A DNA stretch of 64,000 nt from an uncultured Armatimonadota bacterium (GTDB taxonomy: Bacteria > Armatimonadota > Fimbriimonadia > Fimbriimonadales > Fimbriimonadaceae). Made by a program: the position numbers and the translations under genes. Within the stretch, counting starts at the first letter, position 1, and the number at the start of each line of letters is the position of its first letter. The notes beneath the pieces were generated by a model. The model had not been told where the DNA came from. It searched no databases and saw nothing but the letters and a program-made list of their open reading frames with translations. The DNA lies in the NCBI GenBank assembly GCA_903899015.1, contig CAIUHP010000113.1:1-64000 (forward strand), in the 5' to 3' direction. This document shows, in pieces, positions 37,348 through 45,368 of the stretch.

Positions 37348-37534
37348 AGTTCTTCAAGTCTTCTTTGAACATCAGTCCAACTTGGTGCTCGAACATCCTG
37401 TTGTAGGATTCCAAGAAACCTGCTGGCTTTTCCTGTTCCAGACTTACTTTCGGTTCATTTGACCGATTTAATTTTGCACGTCTCGCGATCCGCGGGAGCG
37501 TGATACTTGTCCATCTTCGTACTGAGACGATCAT
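37346..37534 (-). CDS. Small basic protein of 62 residues, unknown function
   Basis: A short ORF starting MIVSVRRWTSITLPR and ending in KEDLKN, basic in its first half. It is a real gene by context: CAGGAGGT lies five bases before the ATG at 37534, and a strong terminator begins at its stop. I recognise no domain, membrane helix or signal peptide. Its leader (about 37535-37660) has a gcagac...gtctgc hairpin (37578-37597) and a TATACT box near 37655, so it may be a regulated single-gene transcript. Confidence 0.75.
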   Translation of the reverse strand: MIVSVRRWTSITLPRIARRAKLNRSNEPKVSLEQEKPAGFLESYNRMFEHQVGLMFKEDLKN

Positions 37535-37726
37535 GGCGACCTCCTGTCGTTTGTCGCACTTAACCCGTGCTGTGGGCGCAGACGAATCTTTGTCTGCTAC
37601 TCAGGAGTCAACTGTGAGCTGAGCGGTCTACTTTGATCACTTGTTAGTATACCCCGGTGGTGATACCAGGTCCGGAGTCCCATCTTTGTGCGACACTCGA
37701 TCTTAACGTTGCCCTAACAAACGATA

Positions 37727-37757
37727 AGCCCGCGACAAATTCAATTTGTCGCGGGCT
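37727..37757 (-). terminator. Hairpin after the TlpA-like gene
   Basis: agcccgcgacaaatt (37727-37741) and aatttgtcgcgggct (37743-37757) are perfect inverted copies around one base, so a stem of about 12 bp with a short loop forms. On the minus strand it follows the TlpA-like stop by 18 bases, with only an imperfect T-rich tail (ttatcgtttgtt). Confidence 0.7.
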
Positions 37758-37775
37758 CACATTAGCGATTCGAGA

Positions 37776-38285
37776 CTACTTTAAGAGGGACTTGATAGTC
37801 TTCTCGAACGATGGATAAAGCATGTCAATGTTGCTCGGAACACCGGTTTCGGTACGAGCGACCTTACCGTCCTTGCCGATGATCACAAATGCAGGAATGG
37901 CTTCAATTCCGAGCTTCTTCGTGAGTTCATCGTTGTTCGTTGTGAACGTGTAAGTGTACTTGTGCTCCTTTGCGTAGGCTTTTGCACCAGCGGGAGCGCC
38001 ATTCTCAAAAGTCTCTGCTCCAATGACTACCAAGCCCTTAGAAGCGTACTTCTGATGAAGTTTCTGCATCGTCGGGGAAGCCATCTTGCATGGTCCGCAC
38101 CATGTCGCCCAGAAATCAAGAACAACTACTTTCCCTTTAAGGCTCTTATTTGTCCAAACATGGCCGCTTGTATCAGTCATCTTGAAAGCAGGTGCTGGCT
38201 TTCCTACCAAGTGGTTCAAGTCCTGAGCAAACGAAGTTGTCGCTAAGAGGGAGGCGACAACGATAAATGTGCTTGTGTATTTCAT
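37776..38285 (-). CDS. TlpA/ResA-like exported thioredoxin
   Basis: Signal peptide (TFIVVASLLATTSFA) plus a TlpA-like thioredoxin domain: PAPAFKMTDTSGHVW, the redox motif FWATWCGPCKMA, and the cis-proline loop IEAIPAFVIIGKDGK. It reduces periplasmic disulfides, for example in cytochrome c maturation, though no such genes are near. AAGG lies six bases before the ATG. 169 residues; separate transcription unit ended by the hairpin at 37727. Confidence 0.92.
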   Translation of the reverse strand: MKYTSTFIVVASLLATTSFAQDLNHLVGKPAPAFKMTDTSGHVWTNKSLKGKVVVLDFWATWCGPCKMASPTMQKLHQKYASKGLVVIGAETFENGAPAGAKAYAKEHKYTYTFTTNNDELTKKLGIEAIPAFVIIGKDGKVARTETGVPSNIDMLYPSFEKTIKSLLK

Positions 38286-38406
38286 GGAATGCCTTGTTAA
38301 ACGTCGATTCTCTGCGTATCGTGCCTTAGATTATGGCAACTTGGGCTGACATGGTTGGTTAGCCCCATTGAGTAAGGCCACAGTGGGTCGCAAAGTTCCG
38401 CGATGA

Positions 38407-39822
38407 ATGAGTGGCAGCATAACGGTAGGAATCAGGCATAATCCGCCCGTGAAGCGCTGGTTCGGAGCATTGTTGGCAACGGTTTTAGCCTGTATTCCAC
38501 TCCTGCTTCATCGATCGAGCCATCAGAGCCTCCTTGCCGATTCAGACACCAAGGTTTTACTGGAAACCATCCGCCATCGCAATGCACCCTTGAGCTGGTT
38601 CACCGGAGATTGGCCCCTTCAAAATCACTTCTATCGTCCAATTTCTACGTTATCGTTTGAACTTGACAATCGACTCTATGGTTCAAACGCAGCCGGATAC
38701 GGGCTTACCAACGCGCTCTTGTGCGTGGCTTGCGTGTTGCTCCTATTTTGGTTTCTCCGAGAACTCACCGACAACCCGATTCTTTCAGGGACCGCCTCCG
38801 TCCTTTTTGCATTCCAGCATGTCGGCTTGCAAGATGCCTTCCTTATTTGGATCAATCCGCTGATCGCATTGACGATTATCATCGGATTGATCCGCCATCG
38901 TTCCAAGGTTCGAAACTGGCTTCCTGCTTGTTTAGTGCTCACCTATTGTGCGGTTGAAATTGGAGTGGTGGAAATAACTGCGTATGGTTCTCTGGGTGCA
39001 GGCACCATTGGCTGGTTACCAGGGCGAACTGCGACCGTAATGACAGTGTTTGCACTTGCCGCCATGGCCTCCTATGCGCGCTATGAACGACTCAGCGCTG
39101 AACGCACGCTCCTAGAACCGTCTCCACTCGATCCGCCCGCTACAAAGAGTCGAAAGGAGACTAAAAGTGCCTCTCGATTGACTTGGGGGTGGGTTGTTTT
39201 CAGTGTCATCTGCCTTGCCTGTGCCCTTGGATCGTATGAGCAGGCCGTAATGTTGCCGGCTGCGTTGTTAGCAGTCGCAGTCACGATGCGCTCGAACCGA
39301 TTCAAGGTTCGTTGGCTCTGGCAAGTCGCTTTCTGGAGTCTGTTGGTTGGCTACTTAGTGCTTCGAAAGGCAATCATTCCGGCTGGAGCATCCAGTTATC
39401 AGCTGCAGCAATTTCGGAATGGACCAGGCGTTCGCCTCGCTCTGTTTAGCTATTCCTTACCGTTCCTCAACGGCATCAACGGCTTCCTTGCCAACGCAGA
39501 TTCAGGAATGCTCATGTTGGTAACCACCGGCCCGTATCTATTTTTCTTGGCCGCCGCTTCAAACCTAACTGCGTTTTACCAAGCCCGACGAAGGTGGGTT
39601 TTCGCTCTCGCTGGATACGGAATCTCGATTATCACGTTTCTGCCAATGGCTTGGGTAAAGCCGTTTGCGCACTACCATTACTGGCCACTTGCCATGAGAT
39701 CGCTCTTCACGGGCACTCTCTTATGGGTTGCAGCCGAACTTCTTGTTACCGCGTGGTCGCCCCAATCTTTCCGAGCGCCGCAACGGCTATCTCCCGCACC
39801 TGGTTCGCTTCCTCGTCCGTAA
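38407..39822 (+). CDS. Multi-pass membrane protein, GT-C glycosyltransferase-like
   Basis: About ten hydrophobic helices. After the first helix there is an extracytoplasmic stretch with QNHFYRPISTLSFELD and a helix starting GSNAAGYGLTNALLC; this RP...NP-x-GYHL-N arrangement resembles polyprenol-sugar-dependent GT-C transferases and related Tmtc proteins, and an acidic residue early in the first loop (LLADSDTKVLLETI) could be catalytic. So it may glycosylate proteins or lipids, but this is a fold-level guess. Its last 77 bases overlap the convergent pheT gene. Confidence 0.65.
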   Translation: MSGSITVGIRHNPPVKRWFGALLATVLACIPLLLHRSSHQSLLADSDTKVLLETIRHRNAPLSWFTGDWPLQNHFYRPISTLSFELDNRLYGSNAAGYGLTNALLCVACVLLLFWFLRELTDNPILSGTASVLFAFQHVGLQDAFLIWINPLIALTIIIGLIRHRSKVRNWLPACLVLTYCAVEIGVVEITAYGSLGAGTIGWLPGRTATVMTVFALAAMASYARYERLSAERTLLEPSPLDPPATKSRKETKSASRLTWGWVVFSVICLACALGSYEQAVMLPAALLAVAVTMRSNRFKVRWLWQVAFWSLLVGYLVLRKAIIPAGASSYQLQQFRNGPGVRLALFSYSLPFLNGINGFLANADSGMLMLVTTGPYLFFLAAASNLTAFYQARRRWVFALAGYGISIITFLPMAWVKPFAHYHYWPLAMRSLFTGTLLWVAAELLVTAWSPQSFRAPQRLSPAPGSLPRP

Positions 39823-41791
39823 AGGTCGAATCTAGCTTTCGAAGCTGAAGCGCAATTCCAAGGGCTCGCTTGCCTTCTGGAATGCCTTGGCCCGTAAATT
39901 CATCAAAGAGCCATTGATGTTCAAGAATCGATCCGACCGATTGAGCGATCGTCCTAGAGATGGTTTCATAAGAAACGGTCTTATCCGCAAGTACAGAAAC
40001 GTCTCGACGCACTGCCGGGTGACGACTGACTGAACTCAATTTAAGACTCGCGTTTCGAGATTCATACGCTTCCCTTGCTAAGATCTCAAACGCCACCGTT
40101 TCGACCGGCAGACCGCAGTCATGGGCAATGTCCGGGTGGAGCTGCCCGATAACACCGATCTTGGTTCCTGACGCAACGATTGTTGCTTGGCGAGTGGGAT
40201 GGAATCGTGCATCAAGAATCTCGGGAGGAGTTAACGAAATGGAGACGCCAACCGAAAGGGTGATCTCTTCGAGAGTGCCCTTCAGAGTAAAAAAGGATGC
40301 CGTACCGCTCGGCGTTAGGCTCCATCCTCCCGCTTCAATCGGTCCGCAGCTCAAGCCGCCAAGCCGAATCGTCTCCACGTACTTGCCTTTCTCGCCAGCA
40401 AAAACTCGACCAAGTTCAAAGACATGAATATCTTTCGCACCATTTCGACGGGCTGCATCGGCAAGCGAAGGTAGCAGTGAATTTCGAAGATAGGCCGTAT
40501 CGGGCGAAGCCGGAGTACGCGGCCCAAGGCGCTCTTCGGAAACTTCATCGAGGGGATGAATGTCTCGGAGCGAATGGCTAATCGTTTGACTCAGACCGGA
40601 TCGAAGACAAGCTTCTCTGAGCCAATCGGTCCACAACTCGAAACCTTGAGGGCCGCCCATCTTAGTTGTGCCTTCGAGGAGTTGTTCCGGAATAAGTTCG
40701 TACCCGTGAACACGCCCTAGTTCTTCAACTAAATCCTCTTCTCTAACGATGTCGGGACGCCAAGTCGGCGGCATGACCGTGAGAACATTTGCAGAATCGA
40801 TTGAAGCCTTGAATCCCAGTCGACTGAGGTAATGCTCCGCCTGCTCGGCCGTGATTGGCATTCCAAGCAATTTCGATGCGCGATCCGTTCTCAATGTCAG
40901 CGAACTACGTTCGATTTTGCCTGGATAGTGATCGATGACAGCGGTTGACGTCACACCAGGATCTGCTTGCTTCACGAGATCAACGCATCGGATTAAGGCT
41001 GCCACGACTCCATCTGGGTCGACGCTTCTTTCAAATCGATAGGACGCTTCGGTGCTTAGTCCCAACTGCTTTCGAGTCTTTCGAACACTTGTATTGAGAA
41101 AATTAGCTGACTCAAGAAGGACTGTAGTAGTGGTTTCGGAAACCTCCGAATCTGCCCCACCCATGACACCGGCAACTCCAACCGGTCGCTCGGCGTCGCA
41201 AATCATCATCTGCCCCGCTTGCAAGTTGTGCTCGACGCCGTTTAGAGTCGTAATCGTCTCATTTGGTTGCGCTTCGCGAACAACAATGCGGCCACCGGCC
41301 AATTTCTCAAAATCGTAAGCGTGTAGAGGCTGCCCCAATTCCAACATGACGTAGTTGGTGATGTCCACCATCAGACTAATCGGACGCATGCCAGCACGTC
41401 GCAGGCTCTGTTGCATCCAGTCTTCAGAACTCTTCCGCGAAACATTTGTAAGCATCAAGCAAGCAAAACGCTTGCACGCCTCGGTTTGAATCGAGACCGA
41501 AGTTTGTGGGAGCTCCAACCCTGGGTTTAGACCACTAAATCGCTCGGCAGCGCGAACGTACAGTTCAGTGGGTTTGGCGGCAGAGTCTTTGGCGAGGACT
41601 TCCCGTGCGAGCCCAAAAATGGAGAGTCCGTCTCCTCGATTGCTCATGACCTTGATGTCAAGAACGGGATGGTCTTCAACTTCTTCGATACCTTCCAATT
41701 CGAAACCCGCCATGGTGAGCAAGTCCCCAACTTCTTCCGCAGAAAGGGAGGTATCAACAAAACCAAGCAACATCGAGTAAGGGAACTTCAT
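39746..41791 (-). CDS. pheT: Phenylalanine-tRNA ligase beta subunit, lacking the OB domain
   Basis: Motifs of PheT in order: MKFPYSMLLGFVD, MAGFELEGIEEV, IKVMSNRGDGLSIFGLARE, the B3/B4 region (MVDITNYVMLELGQPLHAYDF and GVMGGADSEV), the synthetase-like catalytic-fold region, and the C-terminal anticodon-binding domain (SRHPAVRRDVSVLADK). The EMAP/OB domain that normally follows GIEEV (about 110 residues in E. coli PheT) is absent: VEDHPVLDIKVMSNR follows directly. 681 residues instead of about 790. pheS is not beside it; the 350 bases upstream are AT-rich. It charges tRNA(Phe) together with PheS encoded elsewhere. Confidence 0.93.
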   Translation of the reverse strand: MKFPYSMLLGFVDTSLSAEEVGDLLTMAGFELEGIEEVEDHPVLDIKVMSNRGDGLSIFGLAREVLAKDSAAKPTELYVRAAERFSGLNPGLELPQTSVSIQTEACKRFACLMLTNVSRKSSEDWMQQSLRRAGMRPISLMVDITNYVMLELGQPLHAYDFEKLAGGRIVVREAQPNETITTLNGVEHNLQAGQMMICDAERPVGVAGVMGGADSEVSETTTTVLLESANFLNTSVRKTRKQLGLSTEASYRFERSVDPDGVVAALIRCVDLVKQADPGVTSTAVIDHYPGKIERSSLTLRTDRASKLLGMPITAEQAEHYLSRLGFKASIDSANVLTVMPPTWRPDIVREEDLVEELGRVHGYELIPEQLLEGTTKMGGPQGFELWTDWLREACLRSGLSQTISHSLRDIHPLDEVSEERLGPRTPASPDTAYLRNSLLPSLADAARRNGAKDIHVFELGRVFAGEKGKYVETIRLGGLSCGPIEAGGWSLTPSGTASFFTLKGTLEEITLSVGVSISLTPPEILDARFHPTRQATIVASGTKIGVIGQLHPDIAHDCGLPVETVAFEILAREAYESRNASLKLSSVSRHPAVRRDVSVLADKTVSYETISRTIAQSVGSILEHQWLFDEFTGQGIPEGKRALGIALQLRKLDSTFTDEEANQVREIAVAALGKIGATTR

Positions 41792-42141
41792 TCGAACACT
41801 AATTGTATCCCGTGCAGCGTCTTGTAGACCGCTTGGAACAGTTTCAAATGATATTCGTCTAAGTCACAAAGACAAGAACTGCTATTGCAAATTGACAAAC
41901 TAAACAAGCTAAGTCGGTGTTGAGGTTTAAAGCTACTCTGATACGTTAAATGCTAAATATATTCATCTATTGGATTAGCTTGTAGATTATAGACAATTCG
42001 TGTATTCTATTAAGAATCCCTTAAGTTGACCTGATAACATTTCAGTCTCCTTATAGATTTTATTCCCCTAGAAAACCTCTGATCCTTTCCCCGTCCCAAG
42101 GAGAAACTGTAATCCGTAATAAACCTCTATTCCGTCGAATA
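41792..42141. other. AT-rich intergenic region between pheT and the three-repeat gene
   Basis: About 350 bases, clearly richer in A and T than the surroundings, especially 41870-42110. It should carry the divergent promoters for pheT and the plus-strand gene at 42142, but I found no convincing -35/-10 pair. An AAGGAG at about 42099 precedes no usable start codon. No RNA gene was recognised. Confidence 0.5.
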
Positions 42142-42903
42142 ATGCCCTTCTTAGAAGCTTTCGGAGAAAGAAAGCCCATGCTGGATTGGTCTCGTGATCC
42201 CCGATGTGTCGTTAAATATGGCACCTTAGTCTCTAGAATTAACGACGGATGGGATCCGGAAGCTGCTCTTACTCAAGCGGTTGAAAGAAAAGAGCGTAAG
42301 TACAGCCGCCCTCCCATCATCGTGGATGCTTTTGGCGAATCAAAGCCCGTCACTGAATGGAAAGATGACCCGCGTGTCACCGTGGGGATGAACGTGTTCA
42401 TTCGGAGAATCCAACATGGCTGGTCACCCGAGGCAGCCCTTACAACTCCGCTTTCGGCAAATCGAGGAAGAAAGGAACCGTCTGGACCGTTGTTCGAAGT
42501 ATTTGGCGAGTCAAAAACAATTCGAGAGTGGGCTCAGGATGAACGATGCACGGTCTCAGAAATGACGCTGCGCAAGAATCTCCAGTCAGGTATTCCCCTC
42601 CAGGATGCATTCCAGTTCCGACGTCGACCAGGTCGAAGTCTGAGCGCTGGTAAAGAAGACATTGGTCGAGAAGTAGACGACATCAAGACTGTTCTAAAAA
42701 TGATGTCGGATTCGGGTGAATTGTGGTTGTACGACACGGGAGGATCAAGACGCATTTCGTTGATCTACCAAGACATTCGCCACATCATCGCTGAAGAAGC
42801 CTTTGAAGAGATGCAGTCGCTGAATTACCTCTCGATGGTGTTTGAAACCGATACGATCAAGAACTTTGAGCTGAGCCCAGAAGGCACAGCTGCCGCCTCC
42901 TAG
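42142..42903 (+). CDS. Three-repeat protein, probably DNA-binding, unknown function
   Basis: The first 160 of 253 residues are three copies of a 40-residue unit (about 5-45, 62-102, 119-158) with consensus F/A-FGExK-x4-W-x2-D-x-R-C-x-V-x4-LxxRIxxGWxPExALT. Examples: EAFGERKPMLDW, DAFGESKPVTEW, EVFGESKTIREW. Each unit is predicted helix-turn-helix-sized. I recall this FGExKxxxEWxxDxRC pattern from phage and accessory-region proteins, but not from a named family. The C-terminal 85 residues (EVDDIKTVLKMMSD...) form a separate helical domain. Isolated gene behind an AT-rich leader, in a region of mixed composition. Confidence 0.75.
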   Translation: MPFLEAFGERKPMLDWSRDPRCVVKYGTLVSRINDGWDPEAALTQAVERKERKYSRPPIIVDAFGESKPVTEWKDDPRVTVGMNVFIRRIQHGWSPEAALTTPLSANRGRKEPSGPLFEVFGESKTIREWAQDERCTVSEMTLRKNLQSGIPLQDAFQFRRRPGRSLSAGKEDIGREVDDIKTVLKMMSDSGELWLYDTGGSRRISLIYQDIRHIIAEEAFEEMQSLNYLSMVFETDTIKNFELSPEGTAAAS

Positions 42904-42914
42904 GCTCCATGAGA

Positions 42915-43235
42915 TTACCGAGCAGCCTTTGGATACCACCAAAGGCTGTTGTCGGTAGGATTGACCACTAAAAATCCATCCTCAAGTAATGGCGAGCCAG
43001 CACCGTTTGCTCCGCTTGCCAGTAAGTTCCCCGCTCCAATCAGTTGCCGCACTGAGCTTAACTCGGGAGTGTCTATGGCTGTGCCTTCTATCATTGCTTT
43101 GACCGACCAAGGATCGGCGTGATGAATAGCAAATTTAACGGGTACACGCTCATTCAATTGCTTCCGACTTCCAGCCAAGCAAAAAGCCGACGAAATGAGT
43201 AAAAACGAGAGTCCGAAGGTGAGGCTTGCGCGCAT
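42915..43235 (-). CDS. Small exported protein of unknown function
   Basis: 106 residues: signal peptide (LTFGLSFLLISSAFCLAGS), then KFAIHHADPWSVKAMIEG and a C-terminal GFLVVNPTDNSLWWYPK. The HADPW and NPTDNSLWWYP motifs look like a small conserved module that may pack against a secretin or other envelope protein, but this is a guess. Converges on the three-repeat gene with an 11-base gap. Confidence 0.6.
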   Translation of the reverse strand: MRASLTFGLSFLLISSAFCLAGSRKQLNERVPVKFAIHHADPWSVKAMIEGTAIDTPELSSVRQLIGAGNLLASGANGAGSPLLEDGFLVVNPTDNSLWWYPKAAR

Positions 43236-43327
43236 ACCAAGTAAACGCTTCAGTTACCCAACCGTTACTTGTAAATCTCGGCCTAACTTCGAGCAAAAAT
43301 TCTCACTCTTGGGCCAAAATAGATTCG

Positions 43328-43621
43328 ATGCCTCCTAAATTCCTGAGACACGAGACGAAATTCGCCATGTTTATGGCTTGGGTACTTGGGCCAGTCCTGT
43401 TGACATTGCTTGGGTTTTATCTCGGAACCATCTTTGGCAACCGAGAGCACAAGTTTGACCTTCAAGTTGCCGACATTCACAACGGTGCAACTTATGCGGT
43501 TGTTTTCTTTGCCGTCAGTATTGTCGTGGCCATCCTGGCAACGCTGATCGTTCCTTCGGTCGTTGAGAGAGACTATGCGACCCGAGAGGAAAAGTGGGCT
43601 CATAGCGGCGAACACCACTAA
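43328..43621 (+). CDS. Small two-helix membrane protein
   Basis: 97 residues from ATG 43328 (ORF track start 43226 overlaps the upstream convergent gene). Two hydrophobic segments, at about residues 14-35 (AWVLGPVLLTLLGFYLG) and 50-75 (YAVVFFAVSIVVAILATLIV), with charged ends. No family recognised. A good intrinsic terminator follows at 43645. Confidence 0.7.
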   Translation: MPPKFLRHETKFAMFMAWVLGPVLLTLLGFYLGTIFGNREHKFDLQVADIHNGATYAVVFFAVSIVVAILATLIVPSVVERDYATREEKWAHSGEHH

Positions 43622-43644
43622 TAATCGATCCAATAGGATTAGAC

Positions 43645-43679
43645 AAGGTCGAGTGCATAAGTGCATTCGACCTTTTTTT
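43645..43679 (+). terminator. Intrinsic terminator after the two-helix protein
   Basis: aaggtcgagtgca (43645-43657) pairs with tgcattcgacctt (43662-43674), with one G-T pair, around a four-base loop, followed on the plus strand by seven T in all. Confidence 0.88.
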
Positions 43680-43763
43680 GTGAACTTCCCGTCCATTTAC
43701 CGTCTAAAGCTCAAGATCTGATGGCTTGATCCGGAAGGCTGCTCAGATAGAGACGGTGACAGC

Positions 43764-44762
43764 ATGATCCAAGCAAGAGCAATTGCCTTCACAGACATTC
43801 ACCAAGCCCATATGGTTGACGTTCAATTACCGGCTGTCGGCCCCGGCGAACTACTCGTTCGAACAGAGATTTCTACGGTCAGCCCAGGCACTGAACTTCG
43901 GTGTTTTGCGGGACTTCAGCCAGATTCGTTACCCTTCCCTTTTATTCCCGGTTATTCTCTTGTTGGAATCGTTCAAGCAGTCCACGATGGCTGCCCAATT
44001 GCAGTTGGTGAACGAGTCTTCGTTTCGGGAACGAAACGAGCTAGCATCAACCTGCAATGGGGAGGACACATCTCCAACGCAATCGCGGATGTGAATTCCG
44101 TGTACCGAGTCCCATTCGAATGTTCACCTAAGGCCGCCTCTTTTGCCAAGCTGGTCGCAATCGCGTTGCGGGGGTTGGTCGTTTGCCAGGCAAAGCCCAA
44201 AGACAAAGTAGTTGTTATCGGACTTGGACCGATTGGAATGCTTTCGGCTCGCTTGCACCAAGCAATGGGGGCCGAAGTTTTAGCCGTTGACGTCGAACCC
44301 ATTCGGGTGCAACTCGCACAAAATTCTGGTTTGACGGCTTCAGCCGCCCACGATTCGATAGTGGAAACGGTGCGAACCCATTTTGGAGAACTTGCTGATG
44401 TCGTGGTCGACGCCACCGGCAACTCAGCCGTCTTACCATTTTCGATGGCGGCGGCAAAAACCCCCGATTGGGGAGACGGACGAATCGGACAGTCGAAACT
44501 TGTTATCCAGGGATCGTATCCTGAAACATTTACTTTGCCTTATCAGGAAGCGTTTCGAAAGGAACTGAACATCTTTCTGCCCCGAGACACAACTCCAGTT
44601 GAAATTGCTGAAGCAGTCAAAATGATAACCTCCGGATTTATAACGGTCGAGGATCTCATTTCTTGGTGCGGCCATGCTTCTGCAGCGCAGTCAGCATATG
44701 ACTTACTCCGATCAAATCGCTCCTCAATGTCAGTATCATTTGATTGGAGAATTGATGGCTAA
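43764..44762 (+). CDS. Medium-chain (MDR) dehydrogenase family protein
   Basis: A GroES-like N-terminal domain (GPGELLVRTEISTVSPGTELRC, IPGYSLVGIVQ) and a dinucleotide domain (VVVIGLGPIGMLSARLHQAMG). The usual Cys/His zinc ligands of alcohol dehydrogenases are not clear, and the SPGTEL pattern resembles the bacteriochlorophyllide dehydrogenase/sorbitol-like MDR subgroup. Reaction and substrate unknown. 332 residues; no signal peptide. The following gene starts eight bases before its stop. Confidence 0.83.
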   Translation: MIQARAIAFTDIHQAHMVDVQLPAVGPGELLVRTEISTVSPGTELRCFAGLQPDSLPFPFIPGYSLVGIVQAVHDGCPIAVGERVFVSGTKRASINLQWGGHISNAIADVNSVYRVPFECSPKAASFAKLVAIALRGLVVCQAKPKDKVVVIGLGPIGMLSARLHQAMGAEVLAVDVEPIRVQLAQNSGLTASAAHDSIVETVRTHFGELADVVVDATGNSAVLPFSMAAAKTPDWGDGRIGQSKLVIQGSYPETFTLPYQEAFRKELNIFLPRDTTPVEIAEAVKMITSGFITVEDLISWCGHASAAQSAYDLLRSNRSSMSVSFDWRIDG

Positions 44763-45225
44763 CGACAACACGAAAATTAGCGTGAACTTAGGGCAGTTGA
44801 TGGTTTCAATGCAGACCCACGACTATCTAGACAGTCACTACCTCGACATTACAACCGGGGACATTTTAGTCACCGTCGATGGCATCGTTGCCGGACAGGA
44901 AATGGATATAGACGACCTTCTCGATGAAGAACCCGATCGCTATCGACTGATTGAGCCTGTATCGTCTTCCGTTGCCTATCAAGTCATGGAAGATTTTGTC
45001 GATCATCTTCCTCACGGAGTTGCCCAAACCGTACTTCGGCACGCAATCGAAAAATCGAAGCCTTTCCGACAATTCAAGGACGCGCTCGCCGAACTTGGAG
45101 AGGTACGCGATCAATGGTCCGAGTTTGAATTAAAGGCCTATCAGCGTTTTGCCGAGAAATGGCTTAGCATAGAAGGAATTGAGGCAACGCTCTCCCTACA
45201 ATCCAAAGTCGAATCTGAGGTTTGA
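44755..45225 (+). CDS. UPF0158 family protein
   Basis: Starts ATG 44755 after GGAGAATTG, inside the end of the MDR gene; the longer ORF start at 44674 would be wholly within that gene. 156 residues with acidic, tryptophan- and tyrosine-rich composition (DYLDSHYLDITTGDILV, DDLLDEEPDRYRLIEP, VYQVMEDFVDH-like, KPFRQFKDAL, WSEFELKAYQRFAEKWL) typical of the UPF0158 family. Function not established. Coupled with the MDR gene by an eight-base overlap. Confidence 0.82.
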   Translation: MANDNTKISVNLGQLMVSMQTHDYLDSHYLDITTGDILVTVDGIVAGQEMDIDDLLDEEPDRYRLIEPVSSSVAYQVMEDFVDHLPHGVAQTVLRHAIEKSKPFRQFKDALAELGEVRDQWSEFELKAYQRFAEKWLSIEGIEATLSLQSKVESEV

Positions 45226-45231
45226 TCCGAT

Positions 45232-45364
45232 ATTGTCCTCCGTCTGCTACGCCTGCTAGTGCGTATTGACACCAATCTAAATGGGCTTCTAAGTTCAAAT
45301 TGCCGCTTGTAAGGCGACGATACGAAACTTCCGTCGCCTTCTACTGACCGAGACGGAGGACAAT
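45232..45364. repeat. 133-bp element with perfect 14-bp terminal inverted repeats
   Basis: attgtcctccgtct (45232-45245) is the exact reverse complement of agacggaggacaat (45351-45364). Inside is a second hairpin, aaggcgacg (45311-45319) with cgtcgcctt (45332-45340). It fills the gap between two convergent genes. No T-run and no clear target-site duplication were seen. It could be a small non-autonomous transposable element or a structured 3' RNA shared by both transcripts. Confidence 0.6.
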
Positions 45365-45368
45365 TTCT

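Noticed and set aside
42099-42112. Good-looking AAGGAG near the three-repeat gene.
   Set aside because: Only a CTG followed at once by a TAA lies in reach, so it cannot initiate this gene; the ATG at 42142 is 38 bases further on.
43226-43327. The upstream extension of the two-helix protein gene to 43226.
   Set aside because: It overlaps the start of the gene at 42915-43235 on the other strand, and the downstream ATG gives a normal membrane-protein start.
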